From Burkholderiales bacterium (GTDB lineage Bacteria > Pseudomonadota > Gammaproteobacteria > Burkholderiales > Burkholderiaceae_C): a DNA stretch of 34,433 nucleotides. The DNA is taken from assembly GCA_947381415.1 (NCBI GenBank), contig CANCVB010000030.1:1-34433 (forward strand). Direction: 5' to 3'. The translations under genes and the position numbers were made by a program. Under the pieces are notes generated by a model. It saw only the letters and a list, made by a program, of their open reading frames with translations, did not search any database and was not told where the DNA came from. This document shows, piece after piece, positions 27,446 to 33,464 of the stretch. Position 1 is the stretch's first letter. Every line of letters begins with the position of its first letter.

Positions 27446-27852
27446 GGATGGCCCTTGTAAATGGTGGCGGGGTCTTGCAAGACGGGCTCGACGCTCAGCC
27501 ATTGGCCGCCGTCGGGGCTGGTTTGCCAGCGTTGGTAAAAGCAACTGTGGCGGCCCGTGTGACAGGCGATGCTGGGGTCGTGACCGCCTTGGGTGACGCT
27601 GAGCAAGATGACGTCATTGTCGCAATCGAGGCGGATGTCGTGCACGGTTTGCACATGGCCCGACTCCTCGCCCTTGAACCACAGCTTGCCCCGTGAGCGG
27701 CTGAAGTACACGGCGAGGCCGAGTTCTGCGGTTTTTTGCAACGCCTCGCGGTTCATCCACGCAAACATCAGCACGTCTTTGCTGCCCTGTTCTTGCGCAA
27801 TGACCGGCACCAGGCCGTGGGCGTCCCATTTGATAGCGTCTAACCAATTCAT
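27442..27852 (-). CDS. hisI: Phosphoribosyl-AMP cyclohydrolase
   Basis: Third step of histidine synthesis, opening the adenine ring of phosphoribosyl-AMP with a zinc and magnesium site. [42 protein letters not shown] and [10 protein letters not shown], including the Cys and His metal ligands, are all present. 136 residues. In related genomes hisF directly precedes hisI; here the upstream sequence switches after 40 bp to a toxin-antitoxin locus. Confidence 0.95.
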   Translation of the reverse strand: MNWLDAIKWDAHGLVPVIAQEQGSKDVLMFAWMNREALQKTAELGLAVYFSRSRGKLWFKGEESGHVQTVHDIRLDCDNDVILLSVTQGGHDPSIACHTGRHSCFYQRWQTSPDGGQWLSVEPVLQDPATIYKGHP

Positions 27853-27892
27853 AGGGGGGATGTTAAGGGCATCGCCCTGAGTGGGCCTGGGC

Positions 27893-28141
27893 TTAGGCCG
27901 AGGCGTCTTTGTAGGCTTTCAAGACGGCGTTGATGCGAGTTTGATAGCCTTCCCCTTGAGCTTTGAACCATTCCAAAACATCTTGATCGACCCTCAATGA
28001 AATGGAGGCCTTGGCTGGTTGTATTTTCAAACCTTTGCGGACCATGCCTCGCACAATGTGCTTGACATCAGCCTCGGGATGATCAGAAGTTGGTTGGGCC
28101 ACGCCTTTTTTAAATGGGGCTAAATCAGTTCTTGATTTCAT
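27893..28141 (-). CDS. brnA: BrnA-type antitoxin
   Basis: Ribbon-helix-helix antitoxin expected to bind BrnT and repress the operon. The diagnostic segment is [20 protein letters not shown] followed by [15 protein letters not shown] choose ATG 28141 (MKSRTD, 82 residues), which overlaps the end of brnT by 17 bp. An alternative start further upstream (MKSASSLSEK) has a better GGAG ribosome binding site seven bases ahead of it and would add about 20 residues inside brnT. Toxin-first order is normal for brnTA. Confidence 0.85.
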   Translation of the reverse strand: MKSRTDLAPFKKGVAQPTSDHPEADVKHIVRGMVRKGLKIQPAKASISLRVDQDVLEWFKAQGEGYQTRINAVLKAYKDASA

Positions 28142-28400
28142 GGAAGTAGATTTGTGACTCGAGCTTGGTGGCTTTTCTGAAAGAGATGATGCGGATTTCA
28201 TGTTCATTCTCCGTGTGTACAACTGATACGGGGATGCCCACAAGCAAACCCAAGGTGACAAAACGCTGCTCGCCATAACCAAAGCGATCATCCTCATAAG
28301 TGAATGTCACGCCTTCAAAAACACTTGGCGCATCAGCAAAGTCAAGACCATGCGCTTTGATATTGGCTTCGCATTTTGTTGGTGACCATGTGAATTTCAT
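28125..28400 (-). CDS. brnT: BrnT-type ribonuclease toxin
   Basis: Small RNase of the RelE-like fold that arrests translation under stress. 91 residues: FTWSPTKCEANIKAHGLDFADA, a DDRFGYGEQRFVTLGLLVG strand pair and EIRIISFRKATKLE, matching the BrnT/COG2929 layout. ATG 28400 gives the usual family length; the frame continues upstream without family similarity. The toxin gene looks intact, as does its antitoxin. Confidence 0.86.
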   Translation of the reverse strand: MKFTWSPTKCEANIKAHGLDFADAPSVFEGVTFTYEDDRFGYGEQRFVTLGLLVGIPVSVVHTENEHEIRIISFRKATKLESQIYFHEIKN

Positions 28401-28406
28401 TCGCTC

Positions 28407-28435
28407 AATGTATATACATATTGTAGTGTCGTCAA
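28407..28435 (-). promoter_or_regulatory. Candidate brnTA promoter with overlapping palindrome
   Basis: On the minus strand TTGACG (28435-28430) and TACATT (28412-28407) are 17 bases apart. The perfect 10-base palindrome TGTATATACA (28409-28418) overlaps the -10 element, as expected for an operator of an autoregulated toxin-antitoxin operon. The -10 box is only 6 bases before the brnT ATG, so the transcript would be almost leaderless if this promoter is used. Confidence 0.35.
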
Positions 28436-28452
28436 TGAGTACTCCCTGGCTA

Positions 28453-28481
28453 TTGTCAATTTTTGCCAAGAAATCTAAACT
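28453..28481 (+). promoter_or_regulatory. Candidate parDE promoter
   Basis: TTGTCA (28453-28458) and TAAACT (28476-28481) are separated by 17 bases. The first parD ATG follows only 6 bases later and the second ATG 15 bases later, again implying a very short or absent leader. Confidence 0.35.
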
Positions 28482-28487
28482 GAAGTC

Positions 28488-28739
28488 ATGAGCTCCATGA
28501 ACATCTCCCTTCCAGAAGCACTCAAGGCGTTTGTCGACGAACAAGTCAGCGAACGCGGCTATGGCAACAGCAGCGAGTACGTGCGTGAGTTGATTCGCAA
28601 TGACCAGGAACGGCAGCAATTGCGAAGTTTGCTGTTGGATGGTGCAGGCTCTGAAACCACACAAGCGGTGACGTCAGATTATTTTGAAGACTTGCGCAAG
28701 CGCATGACCAAGGCCGCCAAACCCAGTGGCCCGGCGTGA
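28488..28739 (+). CDS. parD: ParD-type antitoxin
   Basis: Ribbon-helix-helix antitoxin of 83 residues. MNISLPEALKAFVDEQV and NSSEYVRELIRNDQERQQL are the family pattern; the acidic C-terminal part would wrap the ParE toxin. It could start at ATG 28488 (MSSMN) or ATG 28497 (MNISLP). It overlaps parE by 4 bp (GTGA), giving coupled translation. Divergent from brnTA with a shared 87-bp regulatory region. Confidence 0.9.
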   Translation: MSSMNISLPEALKAFVDEQVSERGYGNSSEYVRELIRNDQERQQLRSLLLDGAGSETTQAVTSDYFEDLRKRMTKAAKPSGPA

Positions 28740-29086
28740 AAGCCAAACCCGTTGTTCCTCGCCGCTTGGCTCAACAAGATATGGATCAGGCCATCGCGCA
28801 CTATTTAGATATTGATGCTTCTGCGGCAGCGGCGCTTGGGTTGATTGATGACTTAGAGCGGTCGTTGTTTCATATCAGTCGCAATCCAGGCGCGAGCTCT
28901 AACCGCTATGCGCATGAATTGAATTTGCCTGGCCTGAAATCTTGGCCTTTGTCACGCCACCCTTACTTGGTGTTTTATGTTGAACGCCCAGACCATATTG
29001 ATGTTTGGCGGGTGCTGCATGGGCAGCGGGATATTCCTGGTTGGATGCGAGAGGCGGCGGGGACTCAAACCCGCCCCGACCAATAG
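28736..29086 (+). CDS. parE: ParE/RelE-superfamily toxin
   Basis: 116 residues starting at GTG 28736. The family layout is visible: RLAQQDMDQAIAHYLDIDAS, a helix pair, then GLKSWPLSRHPYLVFYVER and the terminal strand IDVWRVLHGQRDIPGW. ParE toxins usually poison DNA gyrase, though RelE-like members cut mRNA; sequence alone does not decide. The module looks complete. Confidence 0.88.
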   Translation: MKAKPVVPRRLAQQDMDQAIAHYLDIDASAAAALGLIDDLERSLFHISRNPGASSNRYAHELNLPGLKSWPLSRHPYLVFYVERPDHIDVWRVLHGQRDIPGWMREAAGTQTRPDQ

Positions 29087-29148
29087 TCTGGTCTACGCTT
29101 GTGCGAAGCAACTACCAATGCTTCAACTACCGCAGCTCTAGTCATCTT

Positions 29149-29247
29149 TTAATGGTCTTCCGGTTTTAGCCCTGTGTGTTTGGTGCGTGCCCGTTTCAAT
29201 AATGCGACAAGAACCAGCTTGGCTTTCTTGGACGGCCATGGACTCAT
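29149..29247 (-). pseudogene. hicA: Internally deleted HicA toxin remnant
   Basis: A 32-codon frame that starts in an ATGA overlap with hicB, exactly where hicA should begin. It reads MSPWPSKKAKLVLVALLKR, the normal opening of the HicA/YcfA subgroup, then jumps directly to ARTKHTGLKPEDH, which resembles the normal C-terminus of the same subgroup. The middle of the protein, about 35-40 residues including the catalytic GSH segment, is missing without loss of frame. The toxin should therefore be inactive. Too short for routine gene calling, but both ends and the overlap with hicB support the reading. Confidence 0.7.
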
Positions 29248-29453
29248 GCAGCGGCAGGTAAGGCAATGTGAATGCTGGTTGGGTTCGCTTCACCCTGTTC
29301 AAGGCGGTCAGCGATGACACGCAAGGCTAGGGTCTCAGCCTTGACGATGGCTTCGCTTTTTGTTGTTCCGTAAGTCAAAACGTCCGGCAGTTCAATGACT
29401 TCAGCCAGCCACCGACCGTCAACTTCTTGCTCGCATTCAATCGTGTAGTTCAT
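29244..29453 (-). CDS. hicB: HicB-family antitoxin, short form
   Basis: 69 residues with the HicB partial RNase-H-like fold: YTIECEQEVDGRWLAEVIELPDVLTYG, then TKSEAIVKAETLALRVIADRLE, the standard helix. No DNA-binding domain follows, as in the short subgroup that precedes YcfA-type hicA. Starts at ATG 29453. Its toxin partner downstream has lost its centre, so this may be an orphan antitoxin that could still counter related HicA toxins. Confidence 0.85.
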   Translation of the reverse strand: MNYTIECEQEVDGRWLAEVIELPDVLTYGTTKSEAIVKAETLALRVIADRLEQGEANPTSIHIALPAAA

Positions 29454-29692
29454 GGGGCTTCACACATTTGTACATAAAGTCTTCAGCGGTTAGTGCCATT
29501 TACCCCTGTGATTCAGTTCCACCGATCTTTAAACCTTGCTCAACCGCTCGGCCATGCGGGTCTGCCAACAGGGCCGGTAGCTCGCCAGCGCTGGATGACT
29601 TCTGAAGACAGGCGCAAGGAGATGGATTTGCGCGGACTGGCTGACAAAGGGCGGCCACCTTTTGCTTCGCTTCAGTGCCACTCAAACTTTGG
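29454..29692. other. Intergenic stretch, possible degenerate attC
   Basis: These 239 bp between hicB and the cupin gene hold no convincing gene. The perfect 10-base palindrome CCAGCGCTGG is present. GTTAGGC at 29692-29698 resembles an attC core and contains the cupin stop codon; the only matching partner to the left (GCTCAAC at 29538-29544) would give a 161-bp site without clear internal symmetry. Confidence 0.35.
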
Positions 29693-30001
29693 TTAGGCTT
29701 CTTCGACAAGGAACAGCCTTACCACTGGCGTCACTGAACGACCTTTGTGACCGTGAGCTGCACTGGCAGGAATCAAGATGGCTGTACCTTCTGGGTAGCG
29801 GACCACTTTGCCATTGAAGTCAATTTCAAGCTCGCCACTCAATACAAAACCAATGTGACCTTTTTCGCACCAGTGCGGCTCCACAAATTCATGGGTGAAC
29901 TCGACCATGCGCAGTATTTTTCCGTCACGGGTGAAAGATTTAGATCGAGCGCCGGGCAAAGGTGATACCCATTGCAACTCGTCAAAATTTAGGGCGAACA
30001 T
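29693..30001 (-). CDS. Small cupin-domain protein
   Basis: 102 residues forming one cupin barrel: EPHWCEKGHIGFVLSGELEIDFNG carries the first motif with possible metal ligands, and PEGTAILIPASAAHGHKG the second. ATG 30001 is preferred, with AAAGGA shortly upstream; a longer frame to 30082 lacks family similarity and overlaps the preceding cupin gene. Substrate unknown. Last gene of a three-gene minus-strand unit. Its TAA stop lies inside a GCCTAAC string, as in the confirmed cassettes to the right. Confidence 0.8.
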   Translation of the reverse strand: MFALNFDELQWVSPLPGARSKSFTRDGKILRMVEFTHEFVEPHWCEKGHIGFVLSGELEIDFNGKVVRYPEGTAILIPASAAHGHKGRSVTPVVRLFLVEEA

Positions 30002-30045
30002 TTTTAATCCTTTCCGCCAGAAGCCTAAGGTTTGATTGAAGTAAT

Positions 30046-30525
30046 TCAATACGGCGTGCCGTCCTTGTGCTGGAAAGTCCACTTGCCATCCAGCAACACG
30101 GCTTTGAGGTCGTCATCGGGGTAAAGCCCCTCGTCCCCAGGGCTTCGATCCCCCACTTCCAAATAGACGACCACTCCTGATGTTTCATTGAGCAACCTGT
30201 GTCCGTTGCCCGTGCCCGCCTTGAAGCCTGCACACATGCCAGGCGACAAGCGGGTGAAACCCTCATCGGTGTGCAAAGTCGGGTGACCTTCCAAGATATA
30301 AATAAATTCGTCTTGTGTGGTGTGGGCATGGCGCAGTGAAGAAACCGCGCCCGGTGCGAGATGGGTGAGGTTGACGCCGAAGTTGGTTAAACCAAACAGG
30401 TCGCCCAGCGGACGTTTTTCGCGGCCTTGCATTTGAGATGCGAAAGGTTCTGGATAGTTGGACGGCTTGACACGCTTGGGGGCGTCGATGGCGACAAGGG
30501 CGACGGAGGGTGGCTGGTTTGGCAT
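30046..30525 (-). CDS. Cupin-domain protein
   Basis: 159 residues, a larger cupin: KRPLGDLFGLTNFGVNLTHLAPG, then SLRHAHTTQDEFIYILEGHPTLHTDEG (first motif with His/His/Glu ligands), GHRLLNETSGVVVYLEVGDRS (second motif) and YPDDDL. This is the pattern of COG3837-type cupins often called transcriptional regulator-like, but no DNA-binding domain is present. Starts at ATG 30525, 2 bp after the stop of the membrane-protein gene, so the two are coupled. Confidence 0.85.
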   Translation of the reverse strand: MPNQPPSVALVAIDAPKRVKPSNYPEPFASQMQGREKRPLGDLFGLTNFGVNLTHLAPGAVSSLRHAHTTQDEFIYILEGHPTLHTDEGFTRLSPGMCAGFKAGTGNGHRLLNETSGVVVYLEVGDRSPGDEGLYPDDDLKAVLLDGKWTFQHKDGTPY

Positions 30526-30527
30526 GA

Positions 30528-30944
30528 CTAAGCAGCTTTTTGCCAACGCCACGCACCCCAGATGGCAAACCCAGCCAGTGCGTGGTGAGTGAAGTCCAAA
30601 ACCGATTGAAGACCCAAGGGCTCACCGCCAACCATGTGGACGATGTTGTGCGCCAAAAAGAACAATCCATAAAGGACACTGAGAATAAATACACTGACCT
30701 TGGCCGTGCAACATGAACGGGCATGCACCGTGACCTGAACAAGCGCATTGAGGCAAAGCATCACGATGAGAACTTGCAGGCCAAGAGGGCCAGGGTCTTC
30801 GCGAAGCACCTTAGTCAGGGCTTCATATTGACCATTCATGGCGTACTGCAAAGGGCTCAGCATCAGCATGGCAAGCAAAAGCGCCAGCATGCTGCCCCAT
30901 GAAGTGGCAATGATGGGGCGGTGATTGGGTTCATTTACATGCAC
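30528..30944 (-). CDS. Four-helix membrane protein, function unknown
   Basis: 138 residues with four likely membrane helices (about SMLALLLAMLMLS, LQVLIVMLCLNALVQVTV, VSVFILSVLYGLFFLAHNIV and HHALAGFAIWGAW). I choose GTG 30944, since TTTTGGAG lies six bases ahead; TTG 30956 is an alternative that would place the start inside that ribosome binding site. First gene of the unit with the two cupins, and it begins just inside the attC boundary at 30969, so the unit may be the last cassette of the array. Confidence 0.7.
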   Translation of the reverse strand: MHVNEPNHRPIIATSWGSMLALLLAMLMLSPLQYAMNGQYEALTKVLREDPGPLGLQVLIVMLCLNALVQVTVHARSCCTAKVSVFILSVLYGLFFLAHNIVHMVGGEPLGLQSVLDFTHHALAGFAIWGAWRWQKAA

Positions 30945-30962
30945 TGGCAACTCCAAAATACA

Positions 30963-31074
30963 GAATAACGTTTGAGCTAACCGGGCCGTTGCGGTGTGTG
31001 GCTAAAGGCCCAGAATGAAATAGCGAGATTTTGGCCGCACGCCGCAATGGGTCCGGTTGACCACGAGCTTATGC
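30963..31074 (-). repeat. attC site after the GNAT cassette (degenerate ends)
   Basis: 112 bp. Outer ends are degenerate: CTTATGC instead of GTTRRRY-type at the gene side and GAATAAC at the other. The inner arms GGTCAACCGGAC and GGCCCGGTTAGCTCAAACG are typical. It shares CCAGAATGAAAT with the next attC. The GNAT stop codon lies within the site. Confidence 0.72.
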
Positions 31075-31482
31075 GGCATTGCGCATTGATACCACTGACA
31101 TCAGACGTTTTGGCATACGGAAGCCTCTTTCGAGAAAGAACGCCTCGGTCTCCTGAAATGGTGTGGCGTAAATGGGAACACCACGGCACTTCTCGACCAC
31201 ATGCGCCAACAAAGATGAACCAATGCCCCGGTGTTGATGACTCGGACGAACGACAAGCTCACCGACAAAGGTTGAGAATGCGCCATCCGTGAAGGCACTG
31301 ACGTAACCAACGAGTACGCCCTCAGAGTCTCGGCAATAGGCAATGATCGGATAGGCCGACAATGATCTTTCGATCTCTGCTGCGTCGTAATTAGTCTCTT
31401 TACCCCATCCCACAGAGGCCATCAAATTAGCAACCTCTTTGGGGGCGACGTTCTTGTCTGAAATTACCTTGAAACTAGACAT
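31069..31482 (-). CDS. GNAT family N-acetyltransferase (integron cassette)
   Basis: 137 residues with a GNAT fold: strands around EGVLVGYVSAF, then the acetyl-CoA loop VVRPSHQHRGIGSSLLAHVV (motif A, with HRGIGS) and FFLERGFRM near the end. Substrate unknown; cassette-borne GNATs range from aminoglycoside acetyltransferases to toxins, and this one fits neither clearly. ATG 31482 has a strong AGGAG six bases upstream, lying within the cassette, so translation does not depend on the attC. Its TAA stop is formed by the attC core. Confidence 0.88.
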   Translation of the reverse strand: MSSFKVISDKNVAPKEVANLMASVGWGKETNYDAAEIERSLSAYPIIAYCRDSEGVLVGYVSAFTDGAFSTFVGELVVRPSHQHRGIGSSLLAHVVEKCRGVPIYATPFQETEAFFLERGFRMPKRLMSVVSMRNAA

Positions 31483-31508
31483 TGCAATCTCCTACGGAAG
31501 TGAATGCG

Positions 31509-31618
31509 GCATAACGTGAAGCTAACCGGTGTGCGGCAGCGGGCGGCGACCGGGCCAGAATGAAATGAGGCCCGGGCGACGAACGCTGTTGCACGTCCGG
31601 TTGAGCGTAGGGTTAGGC
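31509..31618 (-). repeat. attC site after the GIY-YIG cassette
   Basis: 110 bp. On the minus strand it runs from GCCTAAC to GTTATGC. Inner arms TACGCTCAACCGGACGT and CACACCGGTTAGCTTCACG are partly complementary, and the long centre is GC-rich with GGCCCGG and CCGGGCC arms. Shares CCAGAATGAAAT with the attC at 30963-31074. Confidence 0.82.
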
Positions 31619-32092
31619 GGCGCTTTCGTTGAGCCCATTTGTCAACTCCCGTACTACGTGTTCCACGAGCTCGTTGGTGACGGCTGCGCTACCACTGTGT
31701 ATGCCGAGAACCGTGTAGCCTTTGGAGCGCAGAGACCGAGCGACCTCGTGCTCTAAGGTTGCCAGTTGATCCCGGAAACCCTTGTGCTCTTCGAACGTCA
31801 ACTGTTCAGAGAAAAGTGGACCTACGGCAGCCATACGGAAAGTGCAGTCTTCCGGCCTCATACCAGCTTCGATGAGTCGGCGGGTCAAGGTGTTCGCCCT
31901 AGCATTCGTTCTCAGATCCAAGTGGTTCCCGATACGATTGAACGGCGAGGCTGCATTACAGGAAGAACTATCGCCAGTTCTGCCTACGTAGTACACCACC
32001 TTCTCGCTACACACAATCTTCCACGCGTAAAGCCAGAAGCCACGACGAAGAAGCTCGCCCTCGAAGCTGATCGTGCGCGCGGCGGGAAGCAC
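31613..32092 (-). CDS. GIY-YIG-like protein (integron cassette)
   Basis: 159 residues. The N-terminal part fits a GIY-YIG nuclease-like fold: RGFWLYAWKIV (first strand), VVYYVGRTGD (YVG motif, about residues 33-41) and PFNRIGNHLDL with Arg53 and His57 as possible catalytic residues. The C-terminal half is helical with no recognised domain. Starts at GTG 32092, only 8 bases inside the cassette and with no ribosome binding site of its own. The stop TAA is inside the attC core. Nuclease activity is inferred. Confidence 0.72.
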   Translation of the reverse strand: MLPAARTISFEGELLRRGFWLYAWKIVCSEKVVYYVGRTGDSSSCNAASPFNRIGNHLDLRTNARANTLTRRLIEAGMRPEDCTFRMAAVGPLFSEQLTFEEHKGFRDQLATLEHEVARSLRSKGYTVLGIHSGSAAVTNELVEHVVRELTNGLNESAA

Positions 32093-32099
32093 TTCAGGC

Positions 32100-32198
32100 G
32101 CCTAACTTTTGACGTGAGGGGCCGCCGAAGCGGCGAAGCCGCGAAGGGAACCCACAAGCGCAACTTGTGGGCGGTCCCTCTCGACGGAATGGTTAGAC
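32100..32198 (-). repeat. attC site after the HEPN-like cassette
   Basis: 99 bp from GTCTAAC to GTTAGGC on the minus strand. The inside contains strong hairpins, including CCCACAAGTTGCGCTTGTGGG and GCGGCTTCGCCGC, and outer arms GTCGAGAGGGACCGCC and GGCGGCCCCTCACGTC that pair imperfectly. Confidence 0.88.
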
Positions 32199-32768
32199 CG
32201 CGGGCGCATTTAGTTTTTCAACCAGGCCCTTGAACGCCTTTACTGCACGATTGTGATTGGAAACCGTGTAATCAGCAGATTGCCACTCTGAGTTATCTAC
32301 CTGGAAAATATGCATCTTGTTCCGCATGTCCCACAGCCAATCGATGTCAATCTGAAGTTCTTCAGAAATGATTCCATGATCTTTTAGGTAGGCCGTCCTT
32401 TTGGAGAAATTTCCGCCACACTTTCCCTTCAAGTACACCTTTGTGAGACTTTCAATGATGCTTCCAAGCAAGAACATCTGTAGCTTGATGGTCATTTCTT
32501 TGGCTGTACCTGATAGATCAGTACGTACGAGGAGCCAGTGCTGAACGTCCGAAAGGAGCATTGTGTAAGAGATGTTGCTTCTAAGATTTGCATCCTTAAC
32601 AAACGGAATTCGTTCTCTGGCCTGCGCAGCTGTTCTGAGGTATCCGCGCGGAAAGCGAATCTTTGCAGGCTTTGAAAAATCACGGCCAACATAATTTTGG
32701 ATTTCCTGCAGTAGCGCACCGGCTTCGGCCACTTTCTGTACTAATTCTTCGTCACTTTGAATGGCCAT
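32193..32768 (-). CDS. HEPN-like helical protein (integron cassette)
   Basis: 191 residues, almost all helical. LLGSIIESLTKVYLKGKCGG and DIDWLWDMRNKMHIFQVD resemble HEPN-domain proteins, with Arg149-Asn150...His153 as a candidate RNxxH active site. HEPN proteins are often RNases of toxin-antitoxin or anti-phage systems, but the spacing (Rx3H) is shorter than the usual Rx4-6H, so activity is uncertain. ATG 32768 is 7 bases from the cassette boundary with no ribosome binding site. The stop TAA is inside the attC core. Confidence 0.65.
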   Translation of the reverse strand: MAIQSDEELVQKVAEAGALLQEIQNYVGRDFSKPAKIRFPRGYLRTAAQARERIPFVKDANLRSNISYTMLLSDVQHWLLVRTDLSGTAKEMTIKLQMFLLGSIIESLTKVYLKGKCGGNFSKRTAYLKDHGIISEELQIDIDWLWDMRNKMHIFQVDNSEWQSADYTVSNHNRAVKAFKGLVEKLNAPAV

Positions 32769-32774
32769 AGCAAG

Positions 32775-32837
32775 GTCTAACGTTTGAGTTAAGGCCGCGG
32801 CCCGTCAGGGCCGTCGGCCTTGAACGAATGGTTAGGT
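32775..32837 (-). repeat. attC site after the CBASS cassette
   Basis: 63 bp, the classic compact attC. On the minus strand it runs ACCTAAC, CATTC, GTTCAAGGCC to GGCCTTAACTCAAACGTTAGAC; the arms GTTCAAGGCC and GGCCTTAAC pair with the expected unpaired bases, and the centre GACGGCCCTGACGGGCCG folds back. Both core sites match RYYYAAC and GTTRRRY exactly. Confidence 0.95.
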
Positions 32838-33464
32838 GCCGTGCTGATTACTTGCCTGCTCATAGGTGTCATAGCATTTCTTATCATTCTTGATGAGACG
32901 CATGCTCCCCTTCGTGCCTCTGTCAGTCCAGTAGTGACCTTGCAGCTCGTAAACAGGCGTCCCGTGAATTTCGAGCGCGAATGATCCATGGTGCATTTCA
33001 CTGCGGACACCCTGAAGTTCAATTTTTGGCTCGTTGCGATAAACCCCAACTAACTTATAAAGCTCGTCCTCTTCTTGTGGCTCGATGCTATGAGCAATCA
33101 GGACAGATCTAGACTCTTTGGTCATCAGCCGAAAACTAAGTGATGTGAGCGACTGCCGTATAACGGCATAGGCCTTAATGGGAGGAATTGGCAGCCCTGT
33201 TTCTGGATTGACCCAACTACTTAGTAACTCCACCTCCCAAGTTCCTCTCAAATCTGGACGCTTTACATACCACCCTCGCAGCCAGGGCTGAGCCCAAAGA
33301 TACTTATTGAATACCGTAACGATGATAGATATTGCACCAACAACCAAGCCAAAGGGTTTTAGAAAATCTGCCGACAGAACAGACATTCCTTGCACCCACA
33401 AGGCAACCAACCAAACAAGAATTGTTAGCCCAATAAATGAGGAAATATGAAGCCTAGTTAGCAT
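32832..33464 (-). CDS. cap15: Cap15-type CBASS effector (two membrane helices plus beta-barrel)
   Basis: 210 residues. Two N-terminal membrane helices (about 7-27 and 36-54) are followed by a strand-rich domain that starts RPDLRGTWEVELLS and continues with alternating strands to MRLIKN. This is the layout of Cap15 (S-2TMbeta), which senses a cyclic nucleotide with its barrel and disrupts the inner membrane to kill the infected cell. ATG 33464 overlaps the CD-NTase stop by one base (TAATG), so the two are coupled. The TAA stop is supplied by the attC core. Identification rests on architecture and the operon partner, not on an alignment. Confidence 0.85.
   Translation of the reverse strand: MLTRLHISSFIGLTILVWLVALWVQGMSVLSADFLKPFGLVVGAISIIVTVFNKYLWAQPWLRGWYVKRPDLRGTWEVELLSSWVNPETGLPIPPIKAYAVIRQSLTSLSFRLMTKESRSVLIAHSIEPQEEDELYKLVGVYRNEPKIELQGVRSEMHHGSFALEIHGTPVYELQGHYWTDRGTKGSMRLIKNDKKCYDTYEQASNQHGT

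Noticed and set aside
29493..29696. Possible 67-codon gene on the plus strand between hicB and the cupin
   Set aside because: No ribosome binding site and no family pattern; it covers the possible attC remnant.
29538..29698. A fifth full attC to the left of the cupin genes
   Set aside because: Core-like strings GCTCAAC and GTTAGGC exist, but at 161 bp the interior shows no convincing paired arms, so it is kept only as a possibility and not called as a site.
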